NCBI RefSeq assembly: GCF_900186585.1
Contig: NZ_FYDD01000003.1
Span: forward strand, 310,001-374,000
Reading direction: 5' to 3'
DNA from: Massiliimalia timonensis
Lineage (GTDB): Bacteria; Bacillota; Clostridia; Oscillospirales; Ruminococcaceae
DNA: 64,000 nt
The first letter of the stretch is position 1. The number at the start of each line of letters is the position of its first letter. Below, piece after piece: positions 25,939 to 35,252 of this stretch. Below the pieces are notes generated by a model, which did no database searches, was not told where the DNA came from, and saw only the letters and a list, made by a program, of their open reading frames with translations. Made by a program: the position numbers and the translations under genes.

Positions 25939-26743
25939 GGATATTACGATCGGTCAGTATTTCCCGGGAAAATCAGTGATCCACCGCATGGACCCGAGAA
26001 TGAAGCTGATCCTGTCGTTGGTTTATATTGTGATGCTGTTTTGCGTAGGTACGGAAATAGGCTTTCTGGTGCCGATCGTCTTTTTGATCGTCGCGATCCA
26101 GATCAGCAAGATCCCGATGAAAATGGTGCTCAAGGGAATTAAGCCGATCCTGCCGCTTATCATCTTTACCGCGGTTTTGAACATCTTTTTTGTCAGCGGT
26201 ACGCCGTTGGTTCAATGGGGATTTCTGACGATCAGCCTGGAGGGGATACTGGTTGCCCTTAAAATGGTGATCCGTATCATTTTCCTGATCATGGGAACCT
26301 CGCTTTTGACTTATACCACCTCGCCGATTGCCCTGACCGACGCGATTGAACAGCTGCTGAAGCCGCTGAATAAAATCAAGTTTCCAGTGCATGAAATGGC
26401 GATGATGATGACCATTGCTTTGCGGTTTATCCCGACTTTGATCGAGGAAACCGATAAGATCATGTCGGCGCAGAAAGCACGCGGCGCTGATATGGAATCA
26501 GGTGGACTGCGGCAGCGTATCAAGGCGATGATCCCGATTTTGATCCCGCTGTTTGTGTCGGCATTCCGACGGGCGGAAGAGTTGGCGCTTGCCATGGAAT
26601 GCCGCTGCTACCGCGGGGGCGAGGGGCGCACCCGGATGCGCCAGCTGCATTACAGCAGGCTGGACTGGTACGGCGCGGCCTGCATGGCCTTGTGTTTTGC
26701 GGTTGTGATCGTACTGAACCTGTTTGCCCCAACGCTCCTTTAA
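25931..26743 (+). CDS. ecfT: Energy-coupling factor transporter transmembrane protein EcfT
   Basis: Membrane scaffold linking the ATPases to S components, 270 residues. N-terminal GQYFPGKSVIHRMDPRMKLI, several hydrophobic helices, and the coupling-helix signatures including KARGADMESGGLRQR and a second basic AMECRCYRGGEGRTR motif are present. Overlaps the end of ecfA2, so the subunits are translationally coupled. Confidence 0.96.
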   Translation: MLRDITIGQYFPGKSVIHRMDPRMKLILSLVYIVMLFCVGTEIGFLVPIVFLIVAIQISKIPMKMVLKGIKPILPLIIFTAVLNIFFVSGTPLVQWGFLTISLEGILVALKMVIRIIFLIMGTSLLTYTTSPIALTDAIEQLLKPLNKIKFPVHEMAMMMTIALRFIPTLIEETDKIMSAQKARGADMESGGLRQRIKAMIPILIPLFVSAFRRAEELALAMECRCYRGGEGRTRMRQLHYSRLDWYGAACMALCFAVVIVLNLFAPTLL

Positions 26744-26766
26744 ATTTTACTGGAAAGGAACTGAGC

Positions 26767-27531
26767 ATGAGAAATCTGTTGTTTGAGATCGCCTACCAAG
26801 GGACCCGCTACCATGGCTATCAGGTGCAGGAAAACGCGCTTTCGGTGGCGCAGGTGCTACAGGATGCCATTGAGGCAGTGACCGGCTCAAGGGATGACAT
26901 CACAGGCTGTTCCCGCACCGATACAGGCGTGCATGCAAATTCCTTTTATTTCAATATGAAGACGGAAAGCCGTATCCCGGAGGATCGGTTTCCGATCGCG
27001 CTCAATCATGCGCTGCCTCCGGATATTGCGGTGAAGCGCTGCCAGGAAGTCCCAATGGAATTTCACGCGCGGTACCATTGTCTGCGAAAGGAATACCTGT
27101 ATCGGATCTGGAACTCGGAGATCCGCAGCCCGTTTTTGGATGGGCTGGTCAGCGAGTACAAATACCCGCTGGATCTTCCGTGCCTGCAAAAGGCGACGCA
27201 GGATTTTGTCGGAACATACGACTTTCGGGCGTTTTGTGCGGCCGGAGGGAAAGAGATGGAAACGGTCCGCACGATCTACGAGGCTTCTATCTGCCGGGAA
27301 GAGGACGATATGGTTTGCTTTCGGGTATCCGGGGACGGTTTTTTGTATCATATGGTGCGGATCATGGTCGGAACATTATTAGAGATCAACGAAGGGAAAA
27401 TCCCGCCGGATTCTATTCGGGAAATCATCGAACAAAGGGATCGGACGCTGGCGGGAAGGACTGCCAAACCACAGGGGTTATATCTGAATCGAGTAGAATA
27501 TGGAGATGAATGGTTTGGGAAAACTGTATAA
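26767..27531 (+). CDS. truA: tRNA pseudouridine(38-40) synthase TruA
   Basis: Isomerises uridines 38-40 in the tRNA anticodon arm. The ATG at 26767 has a GGAAAGGAAC ribosome binding site and gives 254 residues starting MRNLLFEIAYQGTRYHGYQ, the typical N-terminus; a longer in-frame start at 26599 would overlap ecfT and is rejected. The catalytic Asp is in GCSRTDTGVHA. TruA following the ecf genes is common in Firmicutes. Confidence 0.97.
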   Translation: MRNLLFEIAYQGTRYHGYQVQENALSVAQVLQDAIEAVTGSRDDITGCSRTDTGVHANSFYFNMKTESRIPEDRFPIALNHALPPDIAVKRCQEVPMEFHARYHCLRKEYLYRIWNSEIRSPFLDGLVSEYKYPLDLPCLQKATQDFVGTYDFRAFCAAGGKEMETVRTIYEASICREEDDMVCFRVSGDGFLYHMVRIMVGTLLEINEGKIPPDSIREIIEQRDRTLAGRTAKPQGLYLNRVEYGDEWFGKTV

Positions 27532-28642
27532 TATCAATGAGTACCGGCAAAAGCAGGAAAAAAAGAAACGATATAAAAAATGGATCACAGCGGCTTTAGT
27601 GGTGATTGCTGCCGTGGCACTTGGCCTGATGGTTTGGGAATGGGTGGAAAACGAGCTGCCGAAAGAGGAAGAAACTGCCCAGTTTCCCATCAATATGCGG
27701 GGGGAATCTCCGGTAGACCTGCAGGTTGCCGATGAAAGTCTAGTTGTTACGACCGGTGGGGCGGTCAACTTTTATTCCCGGCTGGCACAGCGTCAGAACA
27801 GCGTCGTGCATGGGTTTTCCAAGCCGGTTACAAAAACGTCTGGAAAATATGCGCTGACCTACGGGCAGGGAGGGTACACCCTGCGGGTAGACCACAAAAA
27901 CGGAACAGTGAAAACCTTAAAGTTAAAGAATCAGATTTTGTTTGCGGAAATTAACGAAAAAGGGTATGTGGCAGTCGCGTATTCGGACAGCAGCTATACC
28001 AGCGGGGTCAGTGTTTATGACAATACGCTTGGCGAACCAGTATGCAATTATTACATGAACGAATATGTGATGGCTCTTGACTTTTCAGGGGATGACAGCT
28101 GCGTGATCGCCGCACAGACAGTGGAGGGGAGTTCGTTTTCGACTGTAGTGTACGGGATACGCTTTAATAAAGAAACAGAGATCTTTAAAACAGCGGTAAC
28201 CGGCTCCATGGCGGTTTCCATATCGGTAAAAGACGGCGGAAACATTGTCTTGGCCTGCGAACAAGAAGCATTTTTTTTCGATAAAGCCGGCAAACAAACA
28301 GGCACTTATACCTATCCGGGAACCTTGGCATGGGTTGAGCAGTCAGATGACGCAAAATTCATTCTGGCTGTGACGAATGCTTCCGACCCAAATTCTACGG
28401 ATCTTATCACAGTGGATCTGGAAGGGAAAAAAGAAGCCGGTGTGACGATCCCGGAACGGATAACTGATATTGCTTGTGAAAATCATAAAATTTATGTGTT
28501 GACAAAAAACAAGGTTTACTCTTATTCTAAAACCTTAGAAAAGGGTGAAACTGTTGATAATAAAAACGAAAGCCAGTATCTTGCTGTGTTAAATGGCGGG
28601 ATCTACGGCCTTTCCTCAGACCGGTTGGAGGAACTGGGATAG
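27500..28642 (+). CDS. DUF5711 family membrane-anchored protein
   Basis: A 380-residue protein with a short basic cytoplasmic N-terminus (YRQKQEKKKRYKKW), one transmembrane helix (about residues 30-46) and a long extracytoplasmic beta-rich region resembling WD40/PQQ-like propeller strands, matching DUF5711. Function unknown. The start is uncertain: 27500 overlaps the end of truA, while the in-frame TTG at 27515 is better spaced from a GGAG at 27502-27505. Followed by cvpA and pgsA, suggesting an envelope role. Confidence 0.8.
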   Translation: MEMNGLGKLYNINEYRQKQEKKKRYKKWITAALVVIAAVALGLMVWEWVENELPKEEETAQFPINMRGESPVDLQVADESLVVTTGGAVNFYSRLAQRQNSVVHGFSKPVTKTSGKYALTYGQGGYTLRVDHKNGTVKTLKLKNQILFAEINEKGYVAVAYSDSSYTSGVSVYDNTLGEPVCNYYMNEYVMALDFSGDDSCVIAAQTVEGSSFSTVVYGIRFNKETEIFKTAVTGSMAVSISVKDGGNIVLACEQEAFFFDKAGKQTGTYTYPGTLAWVEQSDDAKFILAVTNASDPNSTDLITVDLEGKKEAGVTIPERITDIACENHKIYVLTKNKVYSYSKTLEKGETVDNKNESQYLAVLNGGIYGLSSDRLEELG

Positions 28643-28688
28643 CAGGAAAGAAATTTGATACAATAACAGTAGGAAAAGGAGAACAATC

Positions 28689-29387
28689 GTGGAACAATTT
28701 TGGCCGATCATTTTGGATGCAGCGATCGTGCTGATTGCCATTTTTTTTATTTGGCTGGGCTATCGCAGAGGGTTTGTGCGCACAGCAGTTTATGTCGTTG
28801 GATATGTCGTTTCAGCCGCCGCAGCCTCATGGGTGAGCCAGTGGCTGGGCAACAAGATTGCGCAATGGTGCCGTGCTCCGATCGTGTCCTACACAACAGA
28901 ACAGATCGCCGGGAGCAACGATAGTTTAACGGCTTCCGTGGAGCAGATGTATGAAAATGCGCCGCTTTTTTTGCAAAGCTGGATGGCGCGCTTCGGTACC
29001 CAGGAAGAACTGGCGGCGCAGATCTCCTCCTCGGCGCAGGAGGCGGCACAGAGCGCGGCGGAAGGGATCGCAGAATATGTGATCATGCCGCTGGTAGCGT
29101 CGGCGGCCGGGGTGATCCTTTTTTTGGTGTTGTTTTTTATCTGCCTGTTTCTGGTGCGGTGGGTTGCCGGCCTGTGTGGGATATTAGACCATATCCCCGT
29201 TGTAGGTGGGCTGAATCATCTGGCGGGCGGCTTGGTCGGCATTTTGCAGGCATTGCTTGCCGTGTTCTTTTTCGTGCTGCTGATCAGTATTGTATTGTCC
29301 TGTGTTGCAGGTGGGGTTAAGATCGTAGAGCGGACTTATGTATTTCAATGGCTGAACGGGTTGATGCCGTTCTTCCGGTTTGGATAA
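28689..29387 (+). CDS. CvpA family membrane protein
   Basis: A 232-residue protein with a GTG start and an AAAAGGAG site. Four hydrophobic helices surround a polar loop of about 65 residues; the first two (ILDAAIVLIAIFFIWLGYRRGFVRTAVY) match CvpA, the colicin V production family. Roles in envelope homeostasis have been reported for some members. Located between DUF5711 and pgsA. Confidence 0.85.
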   Translation: MEQFWPIILDAAIVLIAIFFIWLGYRRGFVRTAVYVVGYVVSAAAASWVSQWLGNKIAQWCRAPIVSYTTEQIAGSNDSLTASVEQMYENAPLFLQSWMARFGTQEELAAQISSSAQEAAQSAAEGIAEYVIMPLVASAAGVILFLVLFFICLFLVRWVAGLCGILDHIPVVGGLNHLAGGLVGILQALLAVFFFVLLISIVLSCVAGGVKIVERTYVFQWLNGLMPFFRFG

Positions 29388-29429
29388 AAAGGAGAAGCAA
29401 AAGCTTCAGAAGTGGAGAAAAGAAGGATT

Positions 29430-30032
29430 ATGAACATTCCTAATGTGCTATCACTCGGACGGATCGTTTTGGTTCCGGTATTTGTCATTTTGTTTTTTGC
29501 TGCGCCCGATTACAGCTGGGTTGCGGCATTGATCCTGATGGCTTCCGGAATCACCGATTTTTTAGATGGGTTTATTGCCAGGAAATATAATAAGATCACC
29601 CATCTGGGAAAGATATTGGACCCTTTGGCAGACAAACTGACCCAGTTGTCGGTCTGTATTTGTTTAGCGATTAGACACAAAGAATTTATAATTATTCTAT
29701 GCCTGTTGGTCGCCAAAGAGTTTATAATGTTGGTAGCGGGATACCGTTTGTTACGCAAAGGGCATAAGCTGCCTTCCTCCAGATGGTTTGGGAAGGTGTC
29801 TACCGTGGTGTTCTATCTGGTGATGATCTACGCTGTGTTCAACGTGCATATTTCCAATATGCTGCTGGCGTCTTTGGTGTGGATCATGGTAGGATTTGCG
29901 GCGCTCGCATTTATTTTATACATTCCGGAATTTTTCAAGCTGAAAAATAAGGAAACAGAAGGAAACAAGACCTGTAAAGAGATCCTGAAAGCGTCTGTGC
30001 AGCAGACGGATCATACCGGACATCAGTCGTAG
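29430..30032 (+). CDS. pgsA: CDP-alcohol phosphatidyltransferase, PgsA-like
   Basis: Membrane enzyme making phosphatidylglycerol phosphate from CDP-diacylglycerol. The CDP-OH-P motif D-G-x2-A-R-x8-G-x3-D-x3-D is visible as DFLDGFIARKY ... GKILDPLADKL. About 200 residues with several hydrophobic helices and a polar C-terminal tail. The ATG at 29430 gives the usual MNIPNVLSLGRI start; an upstream GTG at 29412 would add six residues. Cardiolipin-type relatives share the motif, but gene size favours PgsA. Confidence 0.88.
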   Translation: MNIPNVLSLGRIVLVPVFVILFFAAPDYSWVAALILMASGITDFLDGFIARKYNKITHLGKILDPLADKLTQLSVCICLAIRHKEFIIILCLLVAKEFIMLVAGYRLLRKGHKLPSSRWFGKVSTVVFYLVMIYAVFNVHISNMLLASLVWIMVGFAALAFILYIPEFFKLKNKETEGNKTCKEILKASVQQTDHTGHQS

Positions 30033-30059
30033 GACAGGTAAGTTTAAGGAGAAGGAAAA

Positions 30060-32375
30060 ATGATTTGCAGCAGATGTAAAAAGAGGATGGCAGTCCTGTT
30101 CATCTCTAAAATGGAAGGGGATAAGGCGGTCAACGAGGGCCTGTGCTTGAAGTGCGCCAAAGAGCTTGGGATTCCTCAGGTAAATTCCCTGATGGAGCAG
30201 ATGGGGCTAACCGATGAAGATATTGAAAAAATGAGCGACCAAATGTCGGATTTCATGGATGGAGATTCCTTTGAAATGGGAGGGATGGACACCATGCCGC
30301 CATTTTTGCAGAATATGTTTGGGGGCGGAAATATAAATTCTGATGCGGAAGACGCCGACCCTTCCAGCACATATGCCATTTCGGAAGAAGCGGAAAAGGC
30401 TGGAGGCGGGAAAAAGAAAGATGCCAAAAAGAATCAAAAGAATGAACCAAAGCGGAAATTTTTGACTTCCTACTGCACCAATCTGACTGCACGCGCCGCG
30501 CGCGGGGAATTGGATGAGGTGATTGGCCGGGACAGCGAGATTTACCGCGTTATCCAGATCCTCTCCCGCCGCTCTAAAAATAACCCTTGTCTGATCGGGG
30601 AGCCGGGCGTAGGAAAGACCGCGATCGCGGAGGGGATCGCGCAACGGATCGTAAAAGGCGAGGTGCCGTTCCGCTTGCAGGACAAGGAGCTCTATCTGCT
30701 GGATATGACAGCCCTTGTAGCAGGGACACAGTTCCGCGGCCAGTTTGAAAGCCGGGTCAAGGGGCTGATCGACGAGGTAAAACGCGCCGGAAATATCATC
30801 CTGTTTATTGACGAGATCCATACCATTGTCGGAACAGGCGATTCAGAGGGCTCGATGAGCGCGGCAAATATCTTAAAGCCTGCGCTTTCCCGCGGGGAAA
30901 TTCAGGTGATCGGCGCGACTACCTTTAACGAATACCGCAAAAATATTGAAAAGGATTCCGCGCTGGAACGCCGGTTCCAGCCGGTCAAGGTACAGGAACC
31001 GAGCCTGGAGGACACCTTAAAGGTCATAATGGGTGTGAAAAAGTATTATGAAGCGCACCATAAGGTCAAGGTGTCTGAATACATCGCGCACCTCGCCGTT
31101 ACTATGTCGGAACGGTATATTACCGACCGTTATCTGCCGGACAAGGCGATCGACCTGCTGGATGAAGCTTGTTCCTGCTGTTCGATCCGCAACGCGGATC
31201 TGACAGAGTATGAAAAGTTGACCAAACAGCTGAAAACCCTGCTGGATCAGGAAGAGGAGCTGGAAGCTGATCCGGAAGCGATTGACTATGAAAAAATAGC
31301 GAAGGCAAAAGCGGATATTATCGTTGTGAAAGAAAAACTGAAAGAGATCGAACCGCGGATTGCGAATATTGAAGTAGAAGTTTCGGATATTGCGCGGGTC
31401 ATTGAACTGTGGACTGGGATTCCGGCGGCCAAGATTCAGGAAAATGAATACAAAAAGCTGGCTACCTTGGACGACCGGTTGAAAGAGAAGATCATTGGGC
31501 AGGACGAGGCGATCCATGCGGTTTCCAATGCGATCCGTCGCAGCCGGGTCCAACTTTCTAAAGTAAAAAGGCCGGCCTCCTTTATCTTTGTCGGGCCGAC
31601 CGGGGTAGGAAAAACACAGCTTGTCAAGGTGCTGTCCGAGGAATTATTTGACTCGGTAGAACCGTTGATCCGTTTGGATATGACCGAATACATGGAGAAG
31701 CATTCGGTGTCCAAGCTGATCGGTTCTCCTCCGGGATATGTCGGGTATGACGAAGCAGGCCAGCTGACTGAAAAGGTGCGGAGAAAGCCCTATTCGGTGA
31801 TCTTATTTGATGAGATCGAAAAGGCGCATCCGGATGTGCTGAATATCTTATTGCAGATCTTGGACGAGGGCAGGGTAACAGACGCTCAGGGCAGAACGGT
31901 GAACTTTGAAAACACCGTGATCGCGATGACCTCTAATGCAGGGTCTTCTGATAAATCCGGGATTGTAGGCTTTAACCGGTCTGTTGACGAACTGGCAAAG
32001 GAAAAGGCGATGAAAGCATTAGGAGAGTTTTTGCGGCCGGAATTTTTGGGCCGTGTGGATGAGATCATCGTGTTCCACGCGCTGACCGAGGAAAACCTGA
32101 AACAGATCACCGGCCTGATGCTGGATGAACTGAAAGAGCCGCTGTCAGACAAGGGAATTTCGTTCCGGTATGACGACAGCGCGCTGAAAGCTGTTACAAC
32201 TCTTGCGGAGGGCGGCAAATTTGCGGCCCGTGACCTGCGCAAGGTAATCCGCCGAGAAGTGGAGGACAAGGTGGCGAACCTGCTGATCGAACACTTTGAA
32301 CACCCGCCGAAAGTTCTTTCTTTAAGCGCTGACAGTGACAATTTAAAGCTTGATTTTTCAAATGAGGCGGAATAG
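30060..32375 (+). CDS. ClpC-type AAA+ unfoldase with an McsA-like zinc-finger N-terminus
   Basis: A 771-residue two-AAA Clp ATPase. Residues 1-35 hold a CxxC-x22-CxxC zinc finger (Cys3, Cys6, Cys29, Cys32) similar to the first finger of McsA, followed by an acidic, Met-rich linker; the usual Clp N-domain repeats are absent. AAA1 has [13 protein letters not shown] (about 180) and AAA2 GPTGVGKT (about 512), with a short coiled middle region between. The VGF tripeptide in GIVGFNRS sits at the ClpP-docking loop position, so it probably feeds ClpP. Preceded by pgsA. Substrates unknown. Confidence 0.9.
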   Translation: MICSRCKKRMAVLFISKMEGDKAVNEGLCLKCAKELGIPQVNSLMEQMGLTDEDIEKMSDQMSDFMDGDSFEMGGMDTMPPFLQNMFGGGNINSDAEDADPSSTYAISEEAEKAGGGKKKDAKKNQKNEPKRKFLTSYCTNLTARAARGELDEVIGRDSEIYRVIQILSRRSKNNPCLIGEPGVGKTAIAEGIAQRIVKGEVPFRLQDKELYLLDMTALVAGTQFRGQFESRVKGLIDEVKRAGNIILFIDEIHTIVGTGDSEGSMSAANILKPALSRGEIQVIGATTFNEYRKNIEKDSALERRFQPVKVQEPSLEDTLKVIMGVKKYYEAHHKVKVSEYIAHLAVTMSERYITDRYLPDKAIDLLDEACSCCSIRNADLTEYEKLTKQLKTLLDQEEELEADPEAIDYEKIAKAKADIIVVKEKLKEIEPRIANIEVEVSDIARVIELWTGIPAAKIQENEYKKLATLDDRLKEKIIGQDEAIHAVSNAIRRSRVQLSKVKRPASFIFVGPTGVGKTQLVKVLSEELFDSVEPLIRLDMTEYMEKHSVSKLIGSPPGYVGYDEAGQLTEKVRRKPYSVILFDEIEKAHPDVLNILLQILDEGRVTDAQGRTVNFENTVIAMTSNAGSSDKSGIVGFNRSVDELAKEKAMKALGEFLRPEFLGRVDEIIVFHALTEENLKQITGLMLDELKEPLSDKGISFRYDDSALKAVTTLAEGGKFAARDLRKVIRREVEDKVANLLIEHFEHPPKVLSLSADSDNLKLDFSNEAE

Positions 32376-32462
32376 GAAGAGATTTTACAGATTTTTCATG
32401 AATTTATGCTGAATTTACAGTAAGATAATGGTATTGCAAGTAATAGAAACGGGGGAACGTGG

Positions 32463-33380
32463 TTGTTTGGATATATCAAACCGTTTAAGCCGGAAATGAA
32501 GATGAAAGAATTTGACACCTATAAGGCGGTTTACTGTGGTTTGTGCAAGCAATTAGGAAAGGGATATGGCCCATTTGCCAGAATGACCTTAAGCTATGAT
32601 TTTACCTTTCTTGCTATGATTTCCCTGTCTTTGCAGCAGAAGTGCGGTGGATTCAGGCTGGAAAAATGTATGGTGAATCCGTTAAAAAAGAAGCCGTGCC
32701 TGATGGCATGTGATGATCTGACATTCAGTGCTTCTACTGCGATGATCATGTTTTATTACAAGTTAAAAGATAATATTTTGGATAGCGGGCTTAGCGGGAA
32801 AATCAAGGCATACGCTTTGCTTCCTTTTGCTGCTTGTGCACGCAAAAAGGCAAAGCGTATGCATCCGGAGATCGACCGGATCGTCGGCGAATGTATGGCC
32901 GAGCAGTTTGCGGTGGAGCATAGCGATTCCCTGAGTGTGGACCGGGCGGCAGAACCGTCGGCAAGGGCTTTGTCGATGATATTTGCCGAACTTTCCGAAC
33001 AGGAAACAGAAAAAAAGGTGTTGTCCCGTTTGGGGTATCTCGTAGGGCGTTATGTATACTTTATCGATGCTTTGGACGATTTGGAGGACGATGCCAAAAC
33101 CGGAAGCTACAATATTTTTTACCGCAGGGCAGCCGTACAGGGTACGCCTGATTTTGGAAAGATCCGGGAATATGCGGCCGGAGCCGTAAACCTGACGGTG
33201 GGAGAGATCGCGGCGGCATATGAACTGTTGAATATCAAACGGTACAAGACGATTCTGGATAATTTGATTTATCTGGGATTGCACAGCAGCTTAAAATCAG
33301 TAATAGAGAAAAATCAAAAAAATCAGGTTTCGCAGAATTTAGCGGAACTAGAATCCAGTGGGAAGGAAATTAAGGAATGA
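32463..33380 (+). CDS. DUF5685 family protein
   Basis: A 305-residue protein with a TTG start and a GGGGGAAC site. It matches the DUF5685 pattern: FGYIKPFKPEMKMKEFDTYKAVYCGLC at the start, a Cys-rich N-terminal half and a helical C-terminal half with YFIDALDDLEDDAKTGSYN. The acidic DDLEDD helix recalls metal-binding motifs of all-helical prenyltransferase folds, but that is only a resemblance. Function unknown. It overlaps the J-domain gene by four bases, so the two products likely act together. Confidence 0.8.
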   Translation: MFGYIKPFKPEMKMKEFDTYKAVYCGLCKQLGKGYGPFARMTLSYDFTFLAMISLSLQQKCGGFRLEKCMVNPLKKKPCLMACDDLTFSASTAMIMFYYKLKDNILDSGLSGKIKAYALLPFAACARKKAKRMHPEIDRIVGECMAEQFAVEHSDSLSVDRAAEPSARALSMIFAELSEQETEKKVLSRLGYLVGRYVYFIDALDDLEDDAKTGSYNIFYRRAAVQGTPDFGKIREYAAGAVNLTVGEIAAAYELLNIKRYKTILDNLIYLGLHSSLKSVIEKNQKNQVSQNLAELESSGKEIKE

Positions 33381-34054
33381 CAAATCCATATGACGTATTG
33401 GGAATCAATTCTTCTGCCAGTGATGATGAAGTAAAAGAGGCTTATCGGAATCTGGTGACAAAATATCATCCGGATAGCTATGCGGAAAGTCCGCTTAAGG
33501 ATGTTGCGGTGCAAAAGAAGAAAGAGATCGACGAGGCGTTTGAGCTGATCATGAATGAACGCCGGCTACACGGCCCGGTCAAGGGGCAGACAGTAGATAC
33601 TTCTGCCACTAGCCGCGACAGCTATCAGGCTTCGGGCGAAGCTTCTTATTCTTCCTCCTCGAATCATTTGGGGGATATTCGCAGAATGATACAGCAGAAT
33701 CGTTTGGTGGAAGCGGAAGAATTGCTTGACGGGGTCCCAGCCAATATGCGTGACGGGGAATGGTATTTCTTAAAGGGCAGCATTTACTTCTCACGAGGAT
33801 GGCTGGAAGATGCGGCGAACCACTTCTCCTCAGCATGCCGTTTAAACCCGAATAATCCGGAATACCGTGCGGCAATGAACCGCATCATGTGGCAGAAGCA
33901 GGGCAACTTTGGAAACGGGTATAACAATAACCCAAATCCATACCGCACTACACAGAATGCCGGCGGATGCTCAGCGTGCGATATGTGCAGCGGACTTATC
34001 TGTGCGGACTGCTGCTGTGAGTGCATGGGCGGTGACCTGATCTCCTGCTGTTAA
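33377..34054 (+). CDS. J-domain protein with TPR-like region and cysteine-rich tail
   Basis: A 225-residue protein. Residues 1-62 form a DnaJ domain (NPYDVLGINSSASDDEVKEAYRNL) with the HPD motif that stimulates DnaK. The middle (about 95-170) resembles a tetratricopeptide pair (LVEAEELLDGV, WYFLKGSIYFSRGWLEDAANHFSSACRLNPNN). The last about 30 residues hold ten cysteines, unusual for DnaJ and lacking the CxxCxGxG repeats, so a metal site or membrane-surface tail is possible. Overlaps the DUF5685 gene (ATGA). Confidence 0.88.
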   Translation: MTNPYDVLGINSSASDDEVKEAYRNLVTKYHPDSYAESPLKDVAVQKKKEIDEAFELIMNERRLHGPVKGQTVDTSATSRDSYQASGEASYSSSSNHLGDIRRMIQQNRLVEAEELLDGVPANMRDGEWYFLKGSIYFSRGWLEDAANHFSSACRLNPNNPEYRAAMNRIMWQKQGNFGNGYNNNPNPYRTTQNAGGCSACDMCSGLICADCCCECMGGDLISCC

Positions 34055-34065
34055 GGGGTGCTGTG

Positions 34066-34602
34066 ATGAAACAGAGTTTGCGGATAGCCCTTGGGGGGAT
34101 CGTTTCCTGCTTAAGCCTTGTAATGATGTTCTTTACCGGCGTGTTTCCCTTTGCGGAATACGCTTTGCCGGCTATTTCCGGGGTGCTTTTAACGGTGCTG
34201 GTCATTGAGTTCGGCTTTCGCAGTGCGTTGATCGCCTTTGCGGCCGTATCGTTTTTATCGCTGGTAGTTACACCAAACAAGGAAGCGGTGGTACTGTTTA
34301 TTGCGTTTTTGGGATATTATCCGATCGTTAAGGGGAAAATTGAAACCCTGAGCCAAAAGGCGGTGCAGTGGGTGGTGAAATTTGCCCTGTTTAACGCGGC
34401 GGCAGTCGTTTCCTACTGTGTGATGATCTATGTCCTTGGCATGAGCGAGGTCATGCAGGATTTTGAAATGCTGAAGGTCGGCGTGTGGATTTTATTGGTA
34501 CTGGGAAACGCGGTGTTTTTCCTTTACGATATTGCAGTGACCCGGCTGATCTCCATGTACGTCTTCCATATCAAGCCGAAGTACTTAAGTAAAATTCACT
34601 AA
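34066..34602 (+). CDS. Small integral membrane protein, unknown function
   Basis: A 178-residue protein with about five hydrophobic segments (LRIALGGIVSCLSLVMMFFT, several central helices, and LLVLGNAVFFLYDIAV) and a basic tail. I do not recognise the family with confidence. The ATG at 34066 follows a GGGGTG site; an ATG-like start at 34063 would add one residue. It follows the J-domain gene after 11 bases and ends at a strong terminator, so DUF5685, J-protein and this gene form one unit. Confidence 0.75.
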   Translation: MKQSLRIALGGIVSCLSLVMMFFTGVFPFAEYALPAISGVLLTVLVIEFGFRSALIAFAAVSFLSLVVTPNKEAVVLFIAFLGYYPIVKGKIETLSQKAVQWVVKFALFNAAAVVSYCVMIYVLGMSEVMQDFEMLKVGVWILLVLGNAVFFLYDIAVTRLISMYVFHIKPKYLSKIH

Positions 34603-34604
34603 AA

Positions 34605-34633
34605 AACAGGAAGCCGATAGGCTTCCTGTTTTT
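34605..34633 (+). terminator. Terminator of the DUF5685-J-protein-membrane protein unit
   Basis: An 11-bp perfect stem (34605-34615 with 34620-34630) with a GATA loop and a T-run. Confidence 0.9.
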
Positions 34634-34676
34634 ATCATCGGCGGCGGTATAGAATCAAAAAAGGGGCGGGAAATAG

Positions 34677-35180
34677 GTGAAGCATCTGGTTTTTGTCAAT
34701 GGGACAATGGGAGTAGGGAAAACCACTGTCTGCCAACAGTTAAAAAGTATGCTCACCCATTGCGTATTTTTAGATGGTGATTGGTGCTGGGATATGAATC
34801 CTTTTATGGTGACTCCGGAAACAAAAGAGATGGTCTTGGAAAATATCAGCACACTGCTTTCTAACTTTTTGCGCTGTTCTGTTTATGAAACGGTTTTGTT
34901 TTGTTGGGTGATGCAGGAGGAAGAAATCATAAAAGAGATTCTGCGGCGAATCACAGCGGGATATGACAGGCTTTCCTGCTTTACCTTGAACTGTTCCAAG
35001 GAAGAACTGGTAAGGCGGCTGGAAAAGGATATTCGGGAGGGAAAACGCGATGAAGAAACGATAGAAAGAAGCTTAGAGCGGCGTTCTCTCTATGAAAAGA
35101 TGGAAACGATACATCTTGACGTAACTGGCATAACAGCCCAAGAAGCGGCCCGATGGATGTTAGCAAAGATAAATCAATAA
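34677..35180 (+). CDS. P-loop nucleotide kinase-like protein
   Basis: A 167-residue P-loop protein with a GTG start and GGGGCGGG-rich upstream site. Walker A is NGTMGVGKTTVCQQL, followed by a kinase-like DGDWCWDMNPF at the position of the second strand and an arginine-rich lid segment (RRLEKDIREGKRDEETIERSLERR). It resembles small nucleotide or antibiotic-modifying-type kinases, but the substrate is not known. Monocistronic, ending at a bidirectional terminator. Confidence 0.8.
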   Translation: MKHLVFVNGTMGVGKTTVCQQLKSMLTHCVFLDGDWCWDMNPFMVTPETKEMVLENISTLLSNFLRCSVYETVLFCWVMQEEEIIKEILRRITAGYDRLSCFTLNCSKEELVRRLEKDIREGKRDEETIERSLERRSLYEKMETIHLDVTGITAQEAARWMLAKINQ

Positions 35181-35202
35181 CTCCCCTTAGACGAGACACC
35201 TA

Positions 35203-35241
35203 AAAAAGCGTTTCCCGGAGTTTCTCCGGGAAACGCTTTTT
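35203..35241. terminator. Bidirectional terminator between the kinase-like gene and metY
   Basis: A perfect 18-bp stem (35203-35220 with 35224-35241) with a TTT loop and A/T-tracts on both sides, serving the two convergent genes. Confidence 0.93.
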
Positions 35242-35252
35242 GAAAGTTTTCC

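Noticed and set aside
26599-26766. Longer N-terminus for TruA
   Set aside because: It overlaps ecfT in another frame; ATG 26767 gives the family N-terminus.
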